Below are positions 55,573 through 64,000 of a DNA stretch of 64,000 nucleotides, one piece after another (within the stretch, counting starts at the first letter, position 1; each line of letters starts with the position of its first letter). Source of the DNA: Lycorma delicatula (taxonomy: Eukaryota > Arthropoda > Insecta > Hemiptera > Fulgoridae). Location of the stretch: contig NC_134457.1 of assembly GCF_047948215.1 (NCBI RefSeq), forward strand, positions 83,541,398-83,605,397. Direction: 5' to 3'. A model generated the notes under the pieces. It searched no databases, was not told the origin of the DNA, and worked only from the letters and a program-made list of their open reading frames with translations. Position numbers and translations under genes: made by a program.

Positions 55573-56274
55573 GATGGTTAAATAATAATAAATAATTAAA
55601 CAAAATGTAGTTGAACTTTAACGTAATAATTAAAAACACCAACTGAAAATTACACAGTAAATACACACATGTCACTACGAAGACAAAGCTGAGTCCAAAC
55701 TGAAGTACAAACAGAAAAATAACTACACTCGAATCTTTACCAGTGCAATGACAACAAATTACGATCAGATCAACCCCGACGCATGGCGTGTTCAAAGTGT
55801 GCAGCGCACAAAGGCGCCGTATCACAAAGACGCCGAAAAAGAAGCTTTCATTTAATTTTTTTTATTATTCTTTTATAAAAATAATATGCCGATTCGCCTA
55901 GCCTAGCTTGATTATGCTTCCGTATTGTATGTGTAAGCTGTAAGGCGACGCGGCGTCTGGGTACTTATAATCACTAAGTTATCTTGCAAACACTGACGCC
56001 GGCGGCCAGACATCAATGTCGAACGTTCAGTTGAAAATCGAGGAGCGCGTTGTATTTATTATTTTAAATGCTACTTCCATATTTTCATTTATAGGCCCTA
56101 CATAACAGTTTTGCATTGCCACTTTTTTAAAAAAATAGTTATAATAAAACTACAATAGTATTTTGTATGATTTTTATTTGTATTTATATTTGTACGTAGT
56201 GTGTATACTAATTTTAAAATTTTATTTATAATGATTGAAAAGTATCAGATCTTTGCGACCCCCTTTCAGTAGTC

Positions 56275-56298
56275 TCGCGACCCCCCTGGGGGTCGCGA
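56275..56298. promoter_or_regulatory. Subterminal palindrome of the hAT element
   Basis: TCGCGACCCCC and GGGGGTCGCGA form a perfect 11-bp stem with a CT spacer, 22 bp inside the right end. CGACCCCC also occurs near the left end (53345 and 53374). In other hAT elements such subterminal repeats are bound by the transposase BED domain. Confidence 0.7.
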
Positions 56299-56327
56299 CC
56301 CACAGTTTAAGAAGCCCTGGGATAGAC

Positions 56328-57580
56328 TATGAGCTCATCTGTTTTGTTAAAAGCTTTAAAGTAATTCTATACTAGAAAAGAGGTGGGCCTATGGCCTGCC
56401 ACGAAAATGTTACATGGTGTTTATGTTTCATTACACATGATTTTGTTAAATTTTTTTGCCAACTGTAACTAAATAATGTTCATGAATTTAGGATACTAAC
56501 AACAGAAAAATTTACAATGAAAAGCTTCATTTTTAGCTGTTTTTTGAGTTGTGATTTTTTAACACAACTCAAACCTGAATGTTTTCCTTTTTTATCCCCA
56601 AAACATAAATATTAATGTTAGATAAATCATTTGTATTAAGAAGTATAAATCGTTAGAATGAGTGAATCATTGTAGAAGTATAAATCGTTTGTGCGCTGCG
56701 TGCAGCTGTGTGGTCCGTTCTGTGCCACTAGCAGCTAAAATAAAAATGTGAACACATACATCAAACAAACTTGTGCACAATCTATTTTTATGTGAAAGAT
56801 TTGTGATATCAAGGAAAATATATAGAAGGCTTTTGAAAGGTGAGATTTCAGTGTTCCTATCTTTACCTCTTGTTTTGATTTAGTACAGAAAGCTTTTTCT
56901 TTCAAATACTCTGTGTTTCCTGTACTATGACATAAGGGGTTAGAAGAAAGTGACTCATGAATAATATTTTTAAAGTTTTTTAATTATATCAAAAAGAGGG
57001 TTTCAACAGTTTCTCCCTAAACGTTTTGCATATTTGTGTTTTTATATTTTAGAAATACCTTTTATAATTGTGGAATATTTATAAAACTTATTTATGTCGT
57101 ACCCAAGAAATACTTAGTATAGAAATCTTGACAAAATGATCATCTTTTTAAAGAACTACTGCATTGCATTATGTACTTTTTGTATGGTAAGAAGAAGTAA
57201 TCTGAGAACTAAATCTATTTTCTAGTTTACTTTATCAATATCTTCTTAAGTTGAAAGATGTATTTGTTGAGGCATTGCTCTGTTATTAATGAGATTTCCT
57301 ATAAAATGTAAACTTACCAAAGAAGAGTAAATTTTGGATATAATAATTTTTAATACTTTAGGTAAGGCTTTTAGGTTTAAAAAAAAATCGGTCCATGACT
57401 TCCTTGTACGCCTAAAATTACATACACACATTTTTTCCTGCACTTCATTTAAACTGAAAGTGATATATGATCCTCCAATTCTTAACACATTGCATCACAT
57501 TTTTTTTGTGGTGTCTGTATCAACATTTTATCTTAGTGTATATATTAATTTTTTTTAATGTCACTCAAGTAGTTATGTGG
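56328..57580. other. AT-rich stretch, nothing recognised
   Basis: A GC-richer patch at 56690-56740 stands out, but no gene or RNA is seen. Confidence 0.5.
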
Positions 57581-58191
57581 TGAAGTGAGAACGTGTTGGA
57601 TCTGTAACCATGCACACATTGGTTCGAATCCGACTTGATATACATATATTTTTTTTAACTTTTTTTTTTAATTAAAATATATTGATTTATTTATAATTAA
57701 TCTCTGTAAACATTTTTGAATTAAAATGAAAAATACATCAAATTCTATTTCACTAATAACATGATTTTTTTCAATTGGAGGTTAATAATTATTAATATTT
57801 AAACTGAAAAAAAGAAAATGAAGTCAGATTCGAACCGATGTCCCTTTCCCTTGTAAGATCCAAATATTTCATTAATTAAAATTTAATTTGGCTATAACTC
57901 TGGAACCAATGAAAATAAGTACCACTTACGATGTATCATTAAAAAGCTCTCAATAATTGCCGACTACTGCAGTTAAGAAAAATTCAAAAATCCAATTTTT
58001 TGGATTTTGGGCCTTTTTTTGGACACTTGATCCAGTCGATTGCAATAAACAGGGGAGGTGCACAACTAGATGTTACAACAGTTTTAAATTCAAAATTTCA
58101 ACATTCCACTGCTAACTTTTGTCAAGTTATGCAAGATACATACGTATGTATGTGTATATGTATGTACATACAGATGTCATGCCAAAACTAG
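57581..58191 (-). repeat. Dispersed repeat with inverted tRNA-like heads, left half of the LINE target
   Basis: Two tRNA-like stretches face each other: a B box GGTTCGAATCC at 57621-57631 (+) and its complement at 57826-57836 (-), each with the neighbouring words TTGGATCT upstream and GACTT downstream. From 57837 to 58191 the text (TTTGGCTATAACTCTGGAAC and onwards) runs without interruption up to the LINE insertion point and resumes after it at 63840. The repeat therefore is older than the LINE. It has no coding content. Confidence 0.7.
58184..58191. repeat. Left target-site duplication of LINE copy B (AAAACTAG)
   Basis: Identical to 63832-63839. The repeat text before it and after the second copy fits together as one unbroken sequence. 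Confidence 0.85.
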
Positions 58192-58445
58192 CCGACACAA
58201 TTTTCTCTTTCATTTACACTCGATGGTGTTGCGACATCTTACGAAACGCAACCGTAACCTAAGGTGGGAACTATCGTGCCGATGGGTGAGTGGCTCTATG
58301 TATTGAGTCTCGAACGATGTCCTCTGGGCACCTGAGCAAACCCAGTTGTATTTAGCTAGCTCCAGTACGCGTGTGCTCTGCTGGAGTGGTCTACTATATC
58401 GCCGGTTCTCGTGGGACCAAAATTTCAGTTCCTTCAACAAATTGT

Positions 58446-59761
58446 ATGATGGTTGGTGGTCCATCTGAAAAACCAACCAATTTCAGCCTAGTGAAAAGGC
58501 CTCGGTCAGCTTCGTCTGACGAGGATAATTTTGCTACAGCGGCGAAGATGGTGTCAGGTGTAAAAATGTTCGCTTCGTTGTTATCCGAAATAATCATGAA
58601 GGTGGCTCCCTTCAAAAGGTCTCACCTTTCCTGATTAACAAATGCGTCACAGGATGTATTGTTCTCCGAGGAACATTAAGAAATTATGTGATGGAACGGT
58701 TCTGGTGGAAACATTTTATGATGAGCAGAGTTGCTCCCTATTACGTCTGACCAATAAGGGCGGCATAAACATAAGTACGACATGCCACAAGACCCTAACT
58801 ACCAGCCGAGGGGTAATTTTTTGTTGTGACCTTCTGGAAATGAATTTAAGTGAAATTGCTGATGAACTTCGTACTCAAGGTGTTGTAGAAATGAAACGGC
58901 AGAACAGAACAGAGGAACTGACACCGTCTCTTATACTGACGTTCAGTCTTCCTGTTCCACCAGAGAAGACTAAAGTGGTGGGCTATCTCTCCGTTCGGGT
59001 ACGCCCATTCATACTCAGCCCACGGCAGTGTTTCAGATGCCAGAGGTATGGTCACACTAAATCTTCCCCGAGAACGGAAATCTATGCTCGGTGTGCTAAC
59101 GAAGGTCACAATAACACTAACTGCGAGAAAGTGAAAAATGTGCGAACTGCAGTGGTTTACATACCGCCCGTTCCCAAGATTGCCCAACCTTTAAGGAAGA
59201 AAAGGCAATTCTCAAGATCTGTACTGAGCAGAAACTGCCTTTCCCGGCTGCACGCAGGGAATATAGGAAGATAGTTAACTCACGGAACCTCGTAAAACCA
59301 GAGGCGTCTTTCGCCACCGCTACGTCAAACCAAACTCCTTCAAATGTTCATAAACCGCAGTGCGGATCCTGCAATGAACTTGAGAAACTCGTTCAGATGC
59401 TTTCTGATTAAGTTACTTCGCTTACAGCCACTATTTCAAAGCTGACAAAGATGAATGAAAAGTTCTACGTTGCAGTAAATGAATCCAACAGTGTGGTCCA
59501 TACGAAAGTTCCTGCTCCCAAAGTACTACCGGTACGGGCAAAGACTACCACAGCTGTGAGTAAGCCAACTAACAAGCTCCCCACAAAGGGAACTCACATA
59601 ACCACCCCCTCTGGGATGTCAATAGCGACATCCCATTCTAATAAGTATCCTCCACCGTCACCCCATATACTGGAGGATATGGTTGAAGAACCTCCCGACC
59701 CAAAGGCGTCGGACTTATCTAAATTAAAGAATAAAAAGAAAAACCGAATCGCATACAACTA
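58446..59761 (+). pseudogene. LINE copy B ORF1 (gag-like) pseudogene
   Basis: It starts MMVGGPSEKPTNF, with a Ser/Asp-rich start, and shifts frame near 58634-58642. It continues through VETFYDEQSCSLLRLTNKGG and LTPSLILTFSLPVPPEKTKV to the zinc knuckles at about 59032-59130. The first knuckle CFRCQRYGH lacks its last Cys, and the second reads YARCANEGHNNTNC with Tyr for the first Cys. A TAA at 59409 stands where copy A has Gln. The last part (59451-59761) is basic and ends KKNRIAYN. In life it would coat the element RNA. Confidence 0.85.
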
Positions 59762-59804
59762 GATTTTATATGGTTTCTTAAGTATATTTAATAATTTTTT
59801 CCTT

Positions 59805-62800
59805 ATGAACATTATTCAGTGGAATGTTAGAGGTCTTCGGTCCCGCATTGAAGATATTGAAGTGCTGGCACAACATTATCCGATAGTCATGTGTTTCCAG
59901 GAAACTCATCTACAACATGATCAAGTAGCACTCAGACAGAGTATACTTCTGTGAGAGATACGACTGCATAATAAGACGGTAGAGAGAGTGGTGGAGTGGC
60001 TATTTTCATGAAGGATGAGGTATCGGCTAAAAGGATTCAACTGACCACTGTCGTTCCTGCTGTTGCAGTAAAGATCTCTGTCCCCTTCAAGTTACATATC
60101 TGCAATCTGTATCTCTCACCGAACACTGAGTTCAGTGCTCTGGATATCTCAAATCTCCTCACACAAATACCATCTCCATCGTTAATAGTAGGAGACCAAT
60201 GCCCACCATGTTTCCTGGGGCTCGACCTTCTGTTCCACTCAAGGAAATATAGTACACAGTGTGAGACAAGACTTAGACCTTTGTTTGCTGAATAATGGAT
60301 CTCGCACATTCATGTCTTATCGTCTGGTACTATGTCTAACCCCTATGCTCACCGAATTTACTCTCTCATCTTGATTGGTCTGTTTGTGATGACTCTCACG
60401 GCAGTGACCACAAACCAATTATTTCGGTGTGGACCATGAGATTAAGAGAAGGCCACGGGCAGGTTTGGATGGATATCGTAAAGCCTTCCAATCACAGTAT
60501 GACAATGGTGCGAACATCCTTGAGCAATGTTACTCTTTTACGTCCATGGTACTTGAAACTGCCAGCAGATATATCCCACAAACATCGGGTAATCCTAAAC
60601 GTCCTTCCGTTCTATGGTGGAATGATAATTGCAAATGTGCTATTAAGAATCGACGGCGAGCACTACGCAAATTTAGTAATAGACCTACAACTGAACATCT
60701 AAATTTGTACCGCAGGGCTGCGGTATTCCGTCGGGTCTTCTTGAACGCTAAGAGGAATTCATGGACGAAATATGTGAACACCATCTCACGTACTACTCCC
60801 ACGTCTACTGTGTGGAAAAAATTATGCAATTTTCAGATCGTCAAGTCAATTTATTCTCGGTGTCTGATGAAGGAGAACTCCTTTCATCATCTTCGGCTGT
60901 AGCAAATACTTTAGCAAAATCTTTCCGCTTGGTGTCTCTCACCTCATCATATAATATCGACTTTCAGAGGTACAAAGCACAGATAGAAATATTGGCGTTA
61001 AACATTGGTGATTCGGTTGGTGAATTGAACACTCCATTCGTATTTAAAGAATTGTTTCACGCACTTAAGAACTCACGTGACACTTCCCCTGGACCAGACA
61101 ACGTTCGCCTTTGTATGCTTTCACACCTTCCTAACTCAGCACTACAACATCTTTTGGGTATTTACAATGGTTTATTCTCCGAACAAGTCTTTCCGCCCGG
61201 CTGGTCAGAAGCAGCATTTATTATACCAGTTCTAAAGCCTGGTAAAGACAAAACCGATCCCTCAAGCTACCGCCCTATTTCTTTAACACGCGTGTTGTGT
61301 AAAATAATGGAGAGAACAGTAAACCGCAGGCTTACATGGTACTTGGAGAAACATGGCTTTCTTTCTTCGGAACAGTGTGGTTTCCGACAAGGATGATCTT
61401 CCATTGACCATTTAGTGTCAATGGAAACAGCCATACAAAACGCCTTCCTGAACCGCCAACACCTCTTTGCTATCTTCTTCGATATAAAAAGGCGTACAAC
61501 ACAGCCTGGCATTCGTGGTATTCTTAATTCATTCGTGGCACAACGTGGTATTCTTAACACCCTCAAGAGATGGGGAATCAAGGGCAATATGCTTGCTTTT
61601 ATCCGGGGATTCTTAAATTACCCATCGTTTCGTGTTCGTGTAAACGATTCACTTTCAGACAGTGTCGTCTCGGAAAATGGAGTACCTCAAGGTAGTGTAT
61701 TATGTGCCACCTTGTTTTTTGTAGCCATAAACAGCATTACCAATTGTGTACAGGCTCCTGTCTCATGTTCTCTATTCGTTGACGATTTTGTTATTTACAT
61801 TGCGAGTCGTTCAACGCCCACTGCAGTGCGACTGCTACAGAACACTATATTTCGCCTTGAGGCTTGGTCCAGAACTACTGGTTTTACATTTTCATCCGAC
61901 AAAACGAAATGTGTAGTCTTTTCTCGGCTACGTAACCCTTCTATTCCGCAGGTTTTTCTGAACAGAGAGCTTATTGCTATCTCTCCTTACGTCAAGTTTC
62001 TAGGTTTGCTTTTCGATAGCCGTCTTACTTGGGTCAAACATATAAAGGATTTGAGGACTAAATGTTCCAAACTTTTAGATATGATGCGGGTCCTTAGTAA
62101 CACAAATTGGGGAGCCGATCGGTCATGTATGTTACGTTTTTACTATTCCCTTGTTCGTTCCCGTTTAGATTATGGTTGTGTTGCCTACTTTTCAGCTCGT
62201 CAAACCGTGCTTACAATGCTGGTCGGTGTGCATCATGCTTTTCTTCGGCTTGCCACAGGTGCGTTTAGATAAAGCTCTATCGCAAGCTTACTTGTAGACT
62301 GTGGCGAGCCATCACTTTGGGATAGACGAGACCAGATTTTGTTACCTTATTCTGCCCGTCTCAAAGGACAACGAAATCACCCGAATTTTGACCCAGTTTT
62401 TAGGAATCCTAATTTAAGGAAGTATTAGGACCGTCCACGTTGTTCTGCGCCTGTGGGTGTTCGTACCCGATGTCTGCTGCAGCATATAAATTTTGACACT
62501 CCCTAGTTCTTTCCATCATGTCCGTGCTCATATCTTCCGTGAAGAATAAACCGTGTAAATTTTACATTTGACCGTACAACACACGATAAACAGTCAACAC
62601 GATAATACTGTTTTCCGGCAAATGTTTCAGTACATTCTCACAAAGACGAACCCAGACAAGGTGACATATACTGATGGGTCGAAACAAGATGATACCGTTG
62701 GTTGTGCTTTTGTTGTCAATGAAAAAATATATGTTTGGCCTACTCGGTATTAGGAGTGTGTTCACCGCTGAATTACTGGCTATAAATAAGGCTTTAAATA

Positions 62801-63345
62801 TCGTTAAACCTAAATACAGAAACGTTCTTATTTGCAGTGACTCGTGTAGTGCTCCCAAGGCGTTAGAAAACTTTTATTATGAACATCCTGTCGTCATTGA
62901 AATTTACGATGCAATCGCTGAGTTAGGTAATCGCAACATAGAAGTAAATTTCTGCTGGGTCCCTAGCCACGTAGGGATTCCAGGTAACGAACAAGCAGAT
63001 TATGCTGCCAAAGAAGCGTGTATTCAACCTCCTTTCACCACCCGAGTTACTACCTTTGATTTTATTAATCGTGTAAAACAATCACTGAGAGCAAGGTGGC
63101 AAGGTGACAGGGCGACTACCGTGGATGATAAACTCCGACAGATTAAAGATTCAGTGATGCCATGGGGCTCCTCTTGTAGAAAAACTCGTTGTGAGGAAGT
63201 GGTCCTCTGCCGGTTACGGATAGGACATACGAGGATCACACACGAATACCTAATGTCAGGAGGAGTCCCACCTCTATGCACACGATGCAAGTGCCGCATG
63301 ACTGTACACCACATTCTCGTGGACTGCATATGTTATGCGTCGTAG
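59805..63345 (+). pseudogene. LINE copy B ORF2 (endonuclease, RT, RNase H) pseudogene
   Basis: It starts MNIIQWNVRGL at 59805, with MCFQETHL holding the endonuclease Glu, followed by frame breaks to 60430. RT blocks: KNSRDTSPGPDNV, KPGKDKTDPSSYRPISLT (about 61235-61290), a TGA at 61394 replacing an Arg codon (copy A has CGT), LFAIFFDIKR, NGVPQGSVLCATLF, and the catalytic LFVDDFVIY near 61770-61800. After a gap with shifts come the RNase H motifs YTDGSK, FTAELLAINKAL, CSDSCSA and WVPSHVGIPGNEQADYA, and a Cys/His end (CTRCKCRMTVHHILVDC) at about 63270-63330. A short tandem duplication at about 61508-61555 adds about 30 bp. It is read as one ancestral protein of about 1180 residues. Confidence 0.88.
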
Positions 63346-63831
63346 GTTTAGTCTACTTAGAAACATCCGTGATATCTTGTACAATAATAACGAAATTTTG
63401 GACCGGATATTTCTGTTTTTGCAAAGTACCAGGTTACTGCAAAAAATGTAATATTATCATATATATTTTTATGCTAGAAGAGTTTTTGATCATTTTTAAC
63501 CTTTACTTTCAATTTTGATTTTCTTGGTTCTACGTCTTTAATTTTATTATCCGAGAAGGGAGCATTTTGCACAACCTATCGGAATTACATAAGTTTTATA
63601 TAGTTTCTTTATTCTATTATTTTAACTTTTGTATTTTAAATACTTCGTCTGCGATATTAGGTGAGTTTTATTTCCAGTTTTTGACTTTTGTTTTAATAAA
63701 TTTTTATTATTTGATTAATATTATTTTTACACCTTATAAGTTTTATTATTTTGGAGCTATTTTACCTTTTGTTAATAAAAATACCGGGGGATGATAACGC
63801 TCAGGCGTTTTTCGCCCCCCCCCCCCAAAAA
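63346..63831 (+). other. 3' UTR of LINE copy B with terminal hairpin
   Basis: An AT-rich UTR ends in GGGGG, then the hairpin AACGC-TCAG-GCGTT (63797-63810), then a run of C and nine A. The GGGGG at 63786-63790 can also pair with the C run, giving a longer stem. Such 3' structures are often the RT recognition signal in LINEs. Confidence 0.7.
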
Positions 63832-63946
63832 AAAACTAGTCAAAATGGATTTAGGGGTGGTGAAAATGGATATTTCTGTTGAAATCTGAAAACTGAAATT
63901 TTTTATGATTACAATATTTCCTTCCTTTACTTTGTACAAGGAAGTA
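63832..63946 (-). repeat. Right half of the dispersed repeat split by LINE copy B
   Basis: It starts with the second AAAACTAG and continues with CAAAATGGAT repeats and a GTGGTGAAAATGG block, ending in a small inverted repeat CTTCCTTTACTT / AAGGAAGTAAA around 63921-63946, probably the repeat's terminus. After it, 63947-64000 is unremarkable. Confidence 0.65.
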
Positions 63947-64000
63947 AAAAGACAGTGATGTTAATAATAGTTTAATTAAAGTGACAACTAAGTTTGTAAT

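Larger units (their letters stand above)
53318..56319 (-). mobile_element. Complete hAT transposon, 3002 bp, with perfect TIRs and 8-bp target duplication
   Basis: The ends are perfect 16-bp terminal inverted repeats, CAGGGCTTCTTAAACT at 53318-53333 and its complement at 56304-56319. Identical GGATAGAC copies flank it at 53310-53317 and 56320-56327, the 8-bp duplication that hAT enzymes leave. Subterminal CGACCCCC motifs occur at both ends, and 56275-56298 forms an 11-bp-stem palindrome of the same motif. Inside is one uninterrupted transposase frame (55572-53707). Everything needed for mobility in cis is present. Text and end style resemble Charlie-type hATs. Confidence 0.97.
58192..63831 (+). 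mobile_element. RNase H-bearing LINE, copy B, near full length (5.64 kb)
   Basis: The element begins CCGACACAATTTTC at 58192, has a 254-bp 5' UTR, a gag-like ORF1 (58446-59761), ORF2 with endonuclease, RT and RNase H (59805-63345), a 3' UTR ending in a GC hairpin, a C12 run (63815-63826) and an A tail. Boundaries come from the AAAACTAG duplication. The domain order (AP-like endonuclease, RT, RNase H) places it in the I-group of LINEs. About ten stops and frameshifts make it inactive, yet it is far less decayed than copy A at 2822, so the family moved over a long period. Confidence 0.92.

Noticed and set aside
57590..57640. Functional tRNA gene
   Set aside because: Only the B-box arm is convincing; the rest does not fold into a cloverleaf.
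1..64000. CRISPR arrays, bacterial operons or phage-like systems
   Set aside because: The window is eukaryotic with spliced genes and no array of regularly spaced direct repeats.

Overview
This is a eukaryotic, strongly AT-rich window with long introns, GT-AG splicing and a dense load of transposons. The protein-coding host gene and the transposon families (mariner, IS630/Tc1-like, piggyBac, hAT, R1-like and RNase H-bearing LINEs, tRNA-derived SINEs) point to an insect with a fairly large genome. A hemipteroid is my guess, but the sequence does not settle the order. There is no bacterial-style operon, CRISPR array or rRNA.

The only convincing host gene is a BRD7/BRD9 orthologue on the + strand (8606-44194). 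Eleven coding exons can be joined with consistent phase into 648 codons: a bromodomain with the acetyl-lysine-reading Asn, an acidic linker, the conserved DUF3512 part and a Ser/Glu-rich tail with its stop. The N-terminal exon or exons are not visible and probably lie upstream. BRD7/9 proteins are subunits of SWI/SNF chromatin remodelling complexes. Introns of 1.3-8.6 kb hold nearly all of the transposon debris between 8.7 and 44 kb.

Layout: 1-1330, decayed R1-like LINE; 2201-2304, twin hairpins; 2822-7117, 5'-truncated and internally deleted RNase H-bearing LINE (copy A); 8606-44194, BRD7/9 gene. Its introns contain a TG microsatellite, three mariner relics, IS630/Tc1-like fragments, a large inverted repeat with a 1316-bp mariner in its loop, a GC-rich island ending in two histone-type 3' stem-loops, a terminal-inverted-repeat element of about 1.7 kb and a SINE with target-site duplications. 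Region 44195-58191 holds hairpins, a tRNA-like SINE, a piggyBac relic, a 158-bp MITE, an RT relic and a complete 3002-bp hAT transposon with an open 621-codon transposase. Region 58192-63831 is a near full-length copy B of the same LINE, inserted into another repeat whose two halves can be rejoined across it.

The most notable points are the intact hAT element, whose BED finger has lost one zinc-ligand Cys; the histone-like stem-loop pair in a non-histone setting; and the large foldback repeat that an intron of an expressed gene would transcribe into a long double-stranded RNA. I found no new multi-gene system. The novelty lies in repeat structures.
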